In this document: positions 24,261 to 32,191 of the stretch, one piece after another
Layout: each line of letters opens with the position of its first letter
Numbering within the stretch: the stretch's first letter is position 1
NCBI RefSeq assembly: GCF_002159175.1
Contig: NZ_NFGZ01000018.1
Span: 1-58,857, forward strand
Direction of reading: 5' to 3'
Length of the DNA stretch: 58,857 nt
Source of the DNA: Flavonifractor sp. An92
GTDB lineage: Bacteria; Bacillota; Clostridia; Oscillospirales; Oscillospiraceae
The notes under the pieces: generated by a model
Told to the model about the DNA's origin: nothing
Seen by the model: the letters and a program-made list of their open reading frames with translations, nothing else
The model's database searches: none
Program-made: the position numbers and the translations under genes

Positions 24261-25139
24261 TTACCGCTCCTTTCCCACGAAGAAGAGGGCCAGGGTGCCC
24301 GGGCCGGAGTGGGCGCCGATGACGGGGCCCACCTCGTTGAGGATGATCTTCTCCCGGGGGATGCCGAAGCGGCGGGACACCTCGCCGGCCACGAACTCGG
24401 CGTCCTCGATGCAGTCGCCGTGGCTGATGAAGATGGTCTGGTGCTCCGGGTCGATGGCGGTCTCCGCCATATGGTCCACCAGAGCGGTCAGAGAGGCCTT
24501 GCGGCCCCGGGCCTTGGCCATGTTGATGAGGTGTCCCTCATTGTCCACGTGGAGCACCGGCTTGATCTGGAGCATGGTGCCCACCACGGCGGTGGCCGCC
24601 GAGATACGGCCGCCCCGCTTGAGGAAGTGGAGGTCGTCCACGGTGAACCAGTGGCAGAGGTTGAGCTTGTTGGCCTCGGTCCAGTCCCGGACCTCCTCGA
24701 TGGTCTTGCCCGCCTGGCGCATCCGGGCGGCGTACCACACCAGCAGGCCCTGGCCCAGGGAGGCGCAGAGGGTGTCCACGGTGTAGAGTTTGCGCTCGGG
24801 GTACTTCTCCCGCAGCTCCTCCACCGCCAGGCGGGAGGAGTTATAGGTGGTGGACAGGCCCGAGGAGAAGGCCAGGACCAGCACGTCCTTGCCCGCCTGG
24901 AGCAGGGGCTCCAGCATCTCGGTGTACTCGGACACATTCACCGCCGAGGTGGTGACCAGCTTGCCCCCCCGCAGGGCGGCGTACAGGTCCTTCACCGGCA
25001 TCTCCCGGCGGTCCGGGTAGTCGTGGTAGTTCTTCCCCTCCATGGTAAAGGTGAGGGGGAGCACCTCCAGCTCCAGCTCCTTGACCAGGGCGTCGGTGAG
25101 GTCCGCCGAAGAATCGGTGAGAATGACATATTCGCTCAT
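24261..25139 (-). CDS. degV: DegV family fatty-acid-binding protein
   Basis: A 292-residue DegV (FakB-like) protein, which binds a fatty acid and presents it to the FakA kinase. Characteristic elements are 'ILTDSSADL' at the N-terminus, 'TTSAVN' with the conserved Ser/Thr pair, 'SSGLSTTYNSS', 'LKRGGRISAA' and the C-terminal 'VGPVIGAHSGPGTLALFF'. RBS AGGAGG precedes the ATG. It lies between the DUF1836 gene and prmA. FakA is not in the window, so the lipid role is by family only. Confidence 0.93.
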   Translation of the reverse strand: MSEYVILTDSSADLTDALVKELELEVLPLTFTMEGKNYHDYPDRREMPVKDLYAALRGGKLVTTSAVNVSEYTEMLEPLLQAGKDVLVLAFSSGLSTTYNSSRLAVEELREKYPERKLYTVDTLCASLGQGLLVWYAARMRQAGKTIEEVRDWTEANKLNLCHWFTVDDLHFLKRGGRISAATAVVGTMLQIKPVLHVDNEGHLINMAKARGRKASLTALVDHMAETAIDPEHQTIFISHGDCIEDAEFVAGEVSRRFGIPREKIILNEVGPVIGAHSGPGTLALFFVGKER

Positions 25140-25160
25140 GGGAAAATCCCTCCTGACAGA

Positions 25161-25706
25161 TCAGTTGTTTTTCTCGCGCTTGCGGGGCTGCTTTTCCCCG
25201 GGGTCCTGCTCGGCCAGGATGTCCAGAATGCGCTGGCAGGCCAGACGGTCGGCGTAGCTGCGCAGGGCCAGGTTCAGCGCCAGACGGGGCAGGTCCTCCT
25301 TCTCGCAGTCCTCCGGCAGGCTCTGGGCCGTCTCGGTGAGGGCGTCGGACAGCTGCCGGCAGAAATAGGCGTACAGCTCCGCGGTGTCCCGCTTGCGCTT
25401 GGTGCCCGTGGCGATGAGGCGCTTGGCCTCCTTCACGGAGAGCACCTGCTTGAGCACGCAGATGGCGGTGAGATAGGCCAGATGGATGCGGGAGTACCGC
25501 TTTCCCTCCGCCCGGGGCAGGAGCCCGTCCTTGATGTAGTTGTTGACCATGGCGGAGGTGAGCAGGTCCCCCTCCCCATAGTGGATGAGCTGACGGGGCA
25601 TATAAGAGATGATCTGATCCATATACAGCCCGATGTCGGGGAAGGACTCCCACTCCACCGGACGCTGCTCGCTCAGCCGCTGGCGCAACTCCTGAATTTC
25701 CTCCAT
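25161..25706 (-). CDS. DUF1836 (YkrK-like) protein
   Basis: A 181-residue protein of the DUF1836 family, found in Firmicutes next to degV-type genes. The middle has a MerR-like helix-turn-helix pattern ('LLTSAMVNNYIKDGLLPRAE', 'RYSRIHLAYLTAICVLKQVL'), so it may bind DNA. The C-terminus is basic ('KQPRKREKNN'). A good RBS (AGGAGGGACGGAG) and a promoter at 25739-25767 lie upstream. It is the first gene of a degV-prmA unit. The function of the family is not established. Confidence 0.85.
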   Translation of the reverse strand: MEEIQELRQRLSEQRPVEWESFPDIGLYMDQIISYMPRQLIHYGEGDLLTSAMVNNYIKDGLLPRAEGKRYSRIHLAYLTAICVLKQVLSVKEAKRLIATGTKRKRDTAELYAYFCRQLSDALTETAQSLPEDCEKEDLPRLALNLALRSYADRLACQRILDILAEQDPGEKQPRKREKNN

Positions 25707-25738
25707 CTCCGTCCCTCCTTTTCCATTGACTGAGTGCT

Positions 25739-25767
25739 ATTGTATCACATTGGAAAGTGAGAAGTAA
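25739..25767 (-). promoter_or_regulatory. Promoter of the DUF1836-degV-prmA unit
   Basis: Minus strand TTACTT, 17-base spacer, TACAAT, about 30 bases upstream of the DUF1836 start. Confidence 0.6.
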
Positions 25768-25803
25768 AGGCCCGCAGGTGCTGAAAGGCGGGACTTTCCC
25801 TCA

Positions 25804-25862
25804 CATAACGCGGTTATGCGCCTCCCGCCGGCCTTGCCAGGCGGAGCGGGCAGCTCTATAAT
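25804..25862 (+). promoter_or_regulatory. Promoter of the VanS-like kinase gene, with an upstream palindrome
   Basis: TTGCCA (25834-25839), 17-base spacer, TATAAT (25857-25862). A perfect palindrome CATAAC-GCG-GTTATG lies just upstream (25804-25818), between this promoter and the divergent one, and could be an operator. Confidence 0.65.
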
Positions 25863-25898
25863 GGAACTCAGACGTTCCCGCCGGGAGGAGGTCCCCAC

Positions 25899-27050
25899 AT
25901 GTACGAAAAACGCTATACCCGCCTGAAGCTCAAGATGCTCCTGCTGGTGGTCATCGGGGCCCTGGTGGCCTGCGCGCTGGCCCTGTTCCTGCTGGAGGTG
26001 GTGGTGGACGGGGTGCTCCAGGACCCCATCCCCCGCCTCTTCGTGTGGGTGGCCACCCACCTCTTCGGCCAGAGCACCGAGACGGCCGAGCAGGCCTATG
26101 GCCAGTACATCCGGGCCAACAAGGTGGAGTTCATCATCCTGGGTCTGGTGGTGCTGATGATCCTGGCCTTCTACGTGGCCATCGGGCGCTTCACCACCTG
26201 GCTGGAGGAGATCCGCTGGGCCACCCACTCCCTCACCGACACCGCCGTGGAGGAGATCCGCCTCCCCAAGGAGCTCCAGCCCCTGGAGCAGGATCTGAAC
26301 GTGATCCGGCGGCAGCTGCTGGCCAAGGAGGCCCTGGCCAAGGAGAACGAGCGGCGGCAGCGGGACCTGACCGCCTTCCTGGCCCACGACCTCAAGACCC
26401 CTCTCACCTCGGTGGTGGGGTACCTGACCCTCCTCCACGACGAGCCCAATCTCACCGAAGAGCAGCGCACCAAATTCACCGGCGTGGCCCTGGACAAGGC
26501 CCGGCGGCTGGAGGAGCTGCTGGGGGAATTCTTCGACATCACCCGCATGGACCTGGACCGCATCCCGGCGGGGATGGTACCCATCCAGCTCACCGTGCTG
26601 CTGGAGCAGCTCTCCGACGAGTTTTACCCCATCTTCGCCGAGCGGGACCTGACCTGTGAGACGCGGCTGGAGCCCCATCTGATGGTGCAGGGGGACCCGG
26701 ACAAGCTGGCCCGGGTGTTCGACAACGTCCTCCGGAACGCCTACCATTACAGCACCGCCGGCGGCGTGGTCCACGTCTCCGCCCAGCGGGAGGGCGACCG
26801 GGCCGAGGTGGTCATCTCCAACGAGGGCCTGGAGATCCCCGAGGGGGAGCTGGCCCACATCTTCGAAAAGTTCTACCGCCTGGACACCGCCCGCTCCTCC
26901 CGCACCGGCGGGGCGGGCCTGGGCCTGGCCATCGCCAAGGAGATCGTGGAGCGCCACGGCGGCACCATCCGGGCCGAGTCCAACGGCCGCTTCACCAGCT
27001 TCGTCATCTCCCTCCCCCTGTGCTCCGACCAGCCCCCGGAGCAGCCCTAG
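25899..27050 (+). CDS. VanS-like sensor histidine kinase
   Basis: A 383-residue membrane sensor kinase. Two membrane helices (about residues 12-34 and 77-97) flank a short extracellular loop of about 40 residues, followed by a HAMP-like linker. The phospho-accepting His163 is in 'FLAHDLKTPLTSVVGYL', and the ATPase domain has 'VFDNVLRNAYHYS', 'FEKFYRLD' and 'GGAGLGLAIAKEI'. The small loop is typical of VanS-type sensors of cell-wall or membrane stress. RBS GGGAGGAGG. No response regulator is adjacent; the unpaired VanR-like regulator at 2490 is a candidate partner. Confidence 0.93.
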   Translation: MYEKRYTRLKLKMLLLVVIGALVACALALFLLEVVVDGVLQDPIPRLFVWVATHLFGQSTETAEQAYGQYIRANKVEFIILGLVVLMILAFYVAIGRFTTWLEEIRWATHSLTDTAVEEIRLPKELQPLEQDLNVIRRQLLAKEALAKENERRQRDLTAFLAHDLKTPLTSVVGYLTLLHDEPNLTEEQRTKFTGVALDKARRLEELLGEFFDITRMDLDRIPAGMVPIQLTVLLEQLSDEFYPIFAERDLTCETRLEPHLMVQGDPDKLARVFDNVLRNAYHYSTAGGVVHVSAQREGDRAEVVISNEGLEIPEGELAHIFEKFYRLDTARSSRTGGAGLGLAIAKEIVERHGGTIRAESNGRFTSFVISLPLCSDQPPEQP

Positions 27051-27104
27051 CGGGAACGCCGGAAAGGCGGGGTCCCGGAAGGCCGGAATGTGGCAGTTTT
27101 TCTC

Positions 27105-27133
27105 TTGTCACAGGGGAAAAAACATGATATATT
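27105..27133 (+). promoter_or_regulatory. Promoter of obg
   Basis: TTGTCA, 17-base spacer, TATATT in an AT-rich stretch after the kinase gene. It gives a leader of about 85 bases. Confidence 0.6.
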
Positions 27134-27166
27134 TGTGGTAACATACGCAATATGGGACAAAATAAG

Positions 27167-27197
27167 GTGGCGATGGAGACATGGTCTCCACCGCCAC
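27167..27197 (+). promoter_or_regulatory. Strong hairpin in the obg leader
   Basis: A 14-bp stem with one mismatch (GTGGCGATGGAGAC with GTCTCCACCGCCAC) closes a 3-base loop. There is no T-run, so it is not a classic terminator. It ends 18 bases before the RBS of obg and could affect mRNA stability or translation. Confidence 0.65.
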
Positions 27198-27225
27198 TCC
27201 TTTCGCCTGCACAAAGGAGGTTTTT

Positions 27226-28503
27226 ATGGCACAATTCATCGACACGGCCAAGATCACCGTCCGCTCGGGGGACGGCGGCAACGGCGCGGTGGCCTTCCAC
27301 CGGGAGAAGTACGTGGCCGCCGGCGGGCCCGACGGCGGCGACGGCGGCCGGGGCGGCGACGTGATCCTGATGGTGGACCGGCACATGTCCACCCTGATGG
27401 ACTTCCGCTACAAGCGCAAGTACACCGCCGGCAACGGCATGGACGGCTCAGGCAAGCGCTGCACCGGCAAGGACGGCGCCGACTGCGTCATCAAGGTCCC
27501 CCTGGGCACCGTGGTCCGCGACGCCGAGACCAATGAGATCATCTGCGACATGTCCGGCGACGAGCCCTACGTCCTCTGCCGGGGCGGCAACGGCGGCTGG
27601 GGCAACAAGCACTTCGCCACCCCCACCCGCCAGGTGCCCAGCTTCGCCAAGGCCGGTCTGCCCGGCCGCACTCGGGAGGTCATCCTGGAGCTGAAGCTGC
27701 TGGCCGACGTGGGCCTGGTGGGCTTCCCCAACGTGGGCAAGTCCACCCTGCTGAGCGTGGTGTCCAAGGCCCAGCCCAAGATCGCCAACTACCACTTCAC
27801 CACCCTTTTCCCCAACCTGGGCGTGGTGTATGTGGACGAGGGCGTGTCCTTCGTCCTGGCCGACATCCCCGGCATCATCGGGGGCGCCAGCGAGGGCGCC
27901 GGTCTGGGCCACGACTTCCTGCGGCACATCGACCGCTGCCGCCTCCTGATCCATGTGGTGGACGTGTCGGGCTGCGAGGGCCGGGACCCCGTGGAGGACT
28001 TCGAGGCCATCCAGGCCGAGCTGAAGGAGTACTCCCCCGCGCTGGCCTCCCGCCGCATGATCGTGGCGGGCAACAAGGTGGACATCGCCGCCGACCGCAC
28101 CGCGCTGGAGGCCCTCAAGGCCCACGTGGAGGCCCTGGGCATGCCCTTCTATGAGATCTCCGCCGCTGCCCACCAGGGCACCCGGGAGCTGATGCTCTCC
28201 GCCGCCCGGGAGCTGGAGCACCTGCCCCCCATCACCGTGTACGAGCCCACCTATGTGGAGCGTCCCGCCCAGATCGACACCAGCGCCCCCCTGGACATTC
28301 GCCACGAGGATGACACCTGGATCGTGGAGGGCCCCTGGCTCCAGCGGCTCATGGCCAACACCAACTTCGGCGACTTCGAGTCCCGCAGCTGGTTCGACAA
28401 GATGCTCCGGCAGTCCGGCCTCTACGACCGGCTGGAGGAGATGGGCGTCCAGGACGGCGATACCGTGTCCCTCTACAACCTGGAATTCGAATACCAGCGC
28501 TGA
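27226..28503 (+). CDS. obg: GTPase Obg
   Basis: A 425-residue essential GTPase that takes part in large-subunit assembly and stress response. The glycine-rich Obg fold (about residues 1-158, 'VRSGDGGNGAVAFHREKYV') is followed by the G domain with 'GFPNVGKSTLLSVV' (P-loop), 'LADIPGIIGGA' and 'VAGNKVDIA', then a C-terminal OCT domain (about 345-425). The start at 27226 has a perfect AAAGGAGG; an in-frame ATG at 27181 lies in the loop of the leader hairpin and is rejected. Confidence 0.97.
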   Translation: MAQFIDTAKITVRSGDGGNGAVAFHREKYVAAGGPDGGDGGRGGDVILMVDRHMSTLMDFRYKRKYTAGNGMDGSGKRCTGKDGADCVIKVPLGTVVRDAETNEIICDMSGDEPYVLCRGGNGGWGNKHFATPTRQVPSFAKAGLPGRTREVILELKLLADVGLVGFPNVGKSTLLSVVSKAQPKIANYHFTTLFPNLGVVYVDEGVSFVLADIPGIIGGASEGAGLGHDFLRHIDRCRLLIHVVDVSGCEGRDPVEDFEAIQAELKEYSPALASRRMIVAGNKVDIAADRTALEALKAHVEALGMPFYEISAAAHQGTRELMLSAARELEHLPPITVYEPTYVERPAQIDTSAPLDIRHEDDTWIVEGPWLQRLMANTNFGDFESRSWFDKMLRQSGLYDRLEEMGVQDGDTVSLYNLEFEYQR

Positions 28504-28542
28504 TTTTCCCACGCGCATACAACAGGAAGTGTTACAAACCCT

Positions 28543-29475
28543 ATGCTGGACTATTTTCTCACTGTACTCGCCCAGGTCATCACGCTTTTTCTGCTGATGG
28601 GAGTGGGCTTCGTTCTGGGCCGCCTGGGGAAGGTGGGCGGGGAGGCGATCTCCCAGTTCACTTTCCTGCTGCTGTACATCGTGGCCCCCTGCGTGGTGCT
28701 GGAGACCATGCAGGCTGACGTGGACCCCTCCCTGCTCCCCCGCCTGGGCGAGGCGCTGGTCCTCACTCTGGCCCTCTACCTCTGCTTCAGCGCGGCGGTC
28801 CTCCCCTTTTTCCGCCGGGTGGACGGCCCCACCCAGACCTCCCTCCGCTTCGGCTGTGTCTACGGCAACGTGGGCTTCATGGGCCTGCCCCTGGCCGAGG
28901 CGGTCCTGGGCAGTCAAGCGCTGATCTACGCGGTCATCACGCTGGTGGTCTTTAACGTCTACTCCTGGATCCACGGCGTGCTGGTCATGGGCGGCAAGCG
29001 CGCCCTCTCCCCCCGCAGCGCCCTCATCAATCCGGGCACCGTGTCCCTGGTCCTGGGCCTGCCCTTTCTGCTGACCGGGACCCGCCTGCCCGGCAGCGTT
29101 CAGACCGCCGTGGGCTTTCTGGCCGATCTGAACACCCCGCTGGCCATGGTGGTCATCGGAGCCCAGATGGCTTCGGTGGACCTGGCCGCCATCCTGCGTC
29201 AGGGAAAACTCTTCCTGGCCTCCGCCATCCGCCTGGTGGCCATGCCGCTGTTCACCGCGCTGGTCCTTCTGCCCTTTCATCTGGACCCGCTGCTCTACTG
29301 CACCATGGTCATCCTGTCCGGCGCCCCCTCTGCCGGCCTCACCTCCATGTTTGCCCAGCGCTTCGGGCAGGACACCGCCGCCGCCGCGCAGCTGGTGAGC
29401 CTGTCCACCCTGCTGTCGGTGGTGACGCTGCCCCTGGTGGCGGTTCTGGCCCAGCAGCTCTCCGCGCTGCTGTGA
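28543..29475 (+). CDS. AEC (auxin efflux carrier) family transporter
   Basis: A 310-residue membrane protein with about ten hydrophobic helices. The family pattern includes an N-terminal 'LFLLMGVGFVLGRLGKV', the central 'VYGNVGFMGLPLAEAVLG', 'INPGTVSLVLGLPF', 'NTPLAMVVIGAQMA' and a late 'SGAPSAGLTSMFAQRFG'. Bacterial AEC proteins export or import organic acids such as malate; the substrate here is unknown. It begins 39 bases after obg and ends at a bidirectional terminator shared with glgB. Confidence 0.92.
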   Translation: MLDYFLTVLAQVITLFLLMGVGFVLGRLGKVGGEAISQFTFLLLYIVAPCVVLETMQADVDPSLLPRLGEALVLTLALYLCFSAAVLPFFRRVDGPTQTSLRFGCVYGNVGFMGLPLAEAVLGSQALIYAVITLVVFNVYSWIHGVLVMGGKRALSPRSALINPGTVSLVLGLPFLLTGTRLPGSVQTAVGFLADLNTPLAMVVIGAQMASVDLAAILRQGKLFLASAIRLVAMPLFTALVLLPFHLDPLLYCTMVILSGAPSAGLTSMFAQRFGQDTAAAAQLVSLSTLLSVVTLPLVAVLAQQLSALL

Positions 29476-29489
29476 GCCCTTTTAAATCC

Positions 29490-29530
29490 AAAAAAGGCCG
29501 CGCTCTCCAGTGAGAGCGCGGCCTTTTTTT
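29490..29530. terminator. Bidirectional terminator, AEC gene and glgB
   Basis: Stem GGCCGCGCTCTC with GAGAGCGCGGCC, loop CAGT, flanked by six A on the left and seven T on the right. It serves the converging AEC and glgB genes, and the glgB stop codon begins in the T-run. Confidence 0.92.
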
Positions 29531-31334
29531 ACTCTTTGAGCAGTCGGTAGCACCGAGCGGCGCAGGGGGGCAGCGTCACCGTCACGGCGCCGTCTTTGGC
29601 CGGGAACACCCGCTCCTCCGAGGGCGTGGCCCCGCCGTAAAAGTCCCAGTCGCTGGCGATGACCAGCTCCAGTCCGGCGCTTCCCTCCGGCAGGGGGATG
29701 GTGCAGGGGACCTCCTCCCCAGCGGAGAAGCGGCACAGGGCCAGCATGGCCCCCGTCTCCCCCTTCCGCCAGAAGGCAAACACGTCCTCCCGGTCCGGAT
29801 CGGTCTCCGCCCAGGAAAACCCCTCCGGCCGGTAGTCCCAGCCCCACAGGGGCTCCCAGCTCCGGTAAACCAAGTTCAGATCCCGGCGGAAGCGGTGGTA
29901 GGCCCCGTGATGCGGGTCCTCCAGTATGGCCCACTCCAGCGCCCGGTCCTCCCCCCACTCGTGGGGCTGGGCCAGGTCGTTGCCCATGAAATCCAGCTTT
30001 TTCCCCGGGTGAGTGTACATGTAGAGGTAGAGGGCCCGCAGCTGGTCCAGCTTCTCCCCCTCCGTCCCCGGCATCTTTTGCAGCATGGAGCCCTTGCCGT
30101 GGACCACTTCGTCGTGGGAGAGGGGCAGCAGATACCGCTCGTCGGAGAAGTAGTGCATGGAGAAGGTGAGCTTCCCCCGGTGCTTCCCCCGCTCCTCCGG
30201 CGGGAGGGCGAAATAGGCCAGGGTGTCGTTCATCCAGCCCATGTCCCACTTGTAGTGGAAGCCCATGCCTCCCATCTCCGGCGGGGCGGTGACGCCGCCG
30301 TGGGCGGAGGAGTCCTCGGCGGCCAGGAACACGTCGGGGTGGCGCTCCCGCAGGCCCCGGTTCATCTCCCGCAGGAAGGAGATGCCCCCGGCGTTCTCCC
30401 CCCGGGCCGGGTCCCCCTGCCAGTAGATGAGGTTGCGCACCGCATCCATCCGCAGGCCGTCGAAGTGGTATTTCTCCAGCCAGAAGTGGGCGGCCGACTG
30501 CAAAAAGCTGCGCACCTCGCCCCGGGAGTGCATGAAGTTGCAGCTCCCCCACTCGCTCACCCCCACATCCCGGTGGGGGTACTCATAGAGGGCGGTGCCG
30601 TCGTAGTTCCACAGGGCGTAGTCGTCCACGGCGAAGTGGACCGGCACGAAGTCCAGCACCACCCCGATGCCCCCCTGGTGGCACCAGTCCACGAAGGCCT
30701 TGAGCTGATCCGGGGTCCCATAGCGGGAGGTGGGGCTGAAGAACCCGGTGTTCTGATAGCCCCAGGAGGAGTCGCTGGGGTGCTCGCTCAGGGGCATCAG
30801 CTCCACGTGGGTGTAGCCGTTCTCCTGCAAATAGGGGATGAGCCGCCGGGCCAGGTCCTCATAGTCGTACCAGTCCGCCGGTCCCGGCCCCGGCTTCTGC
30901 CAGGCCCCGGCGTGGAGCTCGTAGAGGTTCACCGGCCGGTCCAGCCCCGCTCTACGGTGGGCCATCCAGTCCTCATCGTGGAATTCGTACCCGTCCACGT
31001 CCCACAGGATGGAGGCGGTGTGGGGCCGCAGCTCCATCCAGTACCCATAGGGGTCGCAGTGGTCCAGCACCTTGCCGTCCCCCTGGTAGATGCGGAATTT
31101 GTAGCCCATGCCCGCCCGGGCCTCCGGCACGGTGCAGGACCAGAAATTCCCGTCCCACTCCCGCTCCATGGGGATCTCCTCCCAGTTCCGGAACGCCCCG
31201 ATGAGGGACACCTTCCGGGCCGCCGGGGCGAAGGTGCGGAACACCGCCCCCTCCCCCGTCAGCCGGGCGCCCAAAAAGGTGTAGGCGTCGAAACAGCTCC
31301 CGGTGTAAAAGCCATACAGATCCATGCGCTTCAT
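29529..31334 (-). CDS. glgB: 1,4-alpha-glucan branching enzyme
   Basis: A GH13 enzyme of about 601 residues that makes alpha-1,6 branches in glycogen-like glucans. An N-terminal CBM48-like domain ('VFRTFAPAARKVSLIGAFRN') precedes the barrel with 'YTHVELMPLSEHP', the nucleophile region 'FDGLRMDAVRN' (Asp about 297), the acid in 'LAAEDSS' (Glu about 340) and 'PLSHDEVVHGKGS'. Starts at 31334 or 31325 are both possible; neither has an ideal RBS. No glgA, glgC, glgD or glgP is nearby. It is divergent from a TetR regulator. Confidence 0.95.
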   Translation of the reverse strand: MKRMDLYGFYTGSCFDAYTFLGARLTGEGAVFRTFAPAARKVSLIGAFRNWEEIPMEREWDGNFWSCTVPEARAGMGYKFRIYQGDGKVLDHCDPYGYWMELRPHTASILWDVDGYEFHDEDWMAHRRAGLDRPVNLYELHAGAWQKPGPGPADWYDYEDLARRLIPYLQENGYTHVELMPLSEHPSDSSWGYQNTGFFSPTSRYGTPDQLKAFVDWCHQGGIGVVLDFVPVHFAVDDYALWNYDGTALYEYPHRDVGVSEWGSCNFMHSRGEVRSFLQSAAHFWLEKYHFDGLRMDAVRNLIYWQGDPARGENAGGISFLREMNRGLRERHPDVFLAAEDSSAHGGVTAPPEMGGMGFHYKWDMGWMNDTLAYFALPPEERGKHRGKLTFSMHYFSDERYLLPLSHDEVVHGKGSMLQKMPGTEGEKLDQLRALYLYMYTHPGKKLDFMGNDLAQPHEWGEDRALEWAILEDPHHGAYHRFRRDLNLVYRSWEPLWGWDYRPEGFSWAETDPDREDVFAFWRKGETGAMLALCRFSAGEEVPCTIPLPEGSAGLELVIASDWDFYGGATPSEERVFPAKDGAVTVTLPPCAARCYRLLKE

Positions 31335-31478
31335 CGCCTCTCGAAAAATCAACTTGCGTCGTTTATCCGTCTCGTATATGATATATTATAAGTTCTCAAA
31401 TTTCTTCTCCCACCGTCAGTTTTCGCCCTGCGGCAAATATACGATTATTTTAGAGATTGGTTGAGAAAGGAGCTTACC

Positions 31479-32018
31479 ATGGACCTGCGTGTTGCCCGTA
31501 CCCGCCGCCACATCACGGCCGCTTTTCTGGAGCTGCGCGCCCAAAAACCCCTGGAGCGCATCACCATCAAGGATCTGGCCGCCCGGGCCGAGATCAACAA
31601 GGCCACCTTCTACCTCCACTTCCACGACATCTACCACCTGTCGGACACCGTGGAGCAGGAGATCGTCTCCTCGGTCATCGACCGCATCGAGAATCCGGAA
31701 AACCTCATCTTCCAGCCCTCTCAGGCCATCCGGGAGCTGACCTGCGCCTACCTCGCCCAGAAGGACCGCATCGACGTGGTCTTTTCCGGCGAACAGCGCC
31801 CCCATCTGGTCCAGCGCATCGACCACAGCATCCGCCAGAGTTTGTATGAGAAATATCCCCAGTGGCGGGACGACCGGGACAAGAACATCATGCTCAGCTA
31901 CTGCATCTACGGCTCCTACCACGCCTTTATGGAGAACCGGCACTACGGCGTGGAGTCCGTCCTCCCTGCCATCTGCCGCATCTCCGACGCGGTGAAAGTC
32001 CTCTATGAGGGGAACTGA
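31479..32018 (+). CDS. TetR/AcrR family regulator
   Basis: A 179-residue one-component repressor-type regulator. The HTH is at residues 5-50 ('HITAAFLELRAQKPLERITI' then 'AEINKATFYLHFHDIYHLSD'), and a variable ligand-binding domain ('YCIYGSYHAFMEN') follows. The start at 31479 is set by AAAGGAG. An AT-rich 144-base space separates it from glgB on the opposite strand, and that space holds several TATA-like boxes but no palindrome that I could pick out as its operator. The ligand and targets are unknown. Confidence 0.9.
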   Translation: MDLRVARTRRHITAAFLELRAQKPLERITIKDLAARAEINKATFYLHFHDIYHLSDTVEQEIVSSVIDRIENPENLIFQPSQAIRELTCAYLAQKDRIDVVFSGEQRPHLVQRIDHSIRQSLYEKYPQWRDDRDKNIMLSYCIYGSYHAFMENRHYGVESVLPAICRISDAVKVLYEGN

Positions 32019-32141
32019 CCAGAGTGTGACAGCGCTCCTAACTTCTGGGTCCCGTGTATCATTTTTGTAAAAAACATTTTATTTTTATCGGTTTTTTCTA
32101 TACTTTTTCGTCATTCTGTGGTATTCTATTGAGTACACCTT

Positions 32142-32162
32142 GGGGAGACACTCTGTCTCCCC
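32142..32162 (+). promoter_or_regulatory. Leader hairpin before the 5'-nucleotidase gene
   Basis: A perfect 9-bp stem (GGGGAGACA with TGTCTCCCC, loop CTC) lies 15 bases before the AAAAGGAG RBS. The 32019-32140 stretch upstream is very AT-rich and likely holds the promoter, with TATACT and TATTCT as candidate -10 boxes. Confidence 0.55.
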
Positions 32163-32191
32163 TCTCCGCACAACGAAAAGGAGTGAATGGA

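Noticed and set aside
27181-27225. ATG at 27181 as the start of obg
   Set aside because: It lies in the loop of the leader hairpin with no RBS; the ATG at 27226 has AAAGGAGG and gives the family N-terminus.
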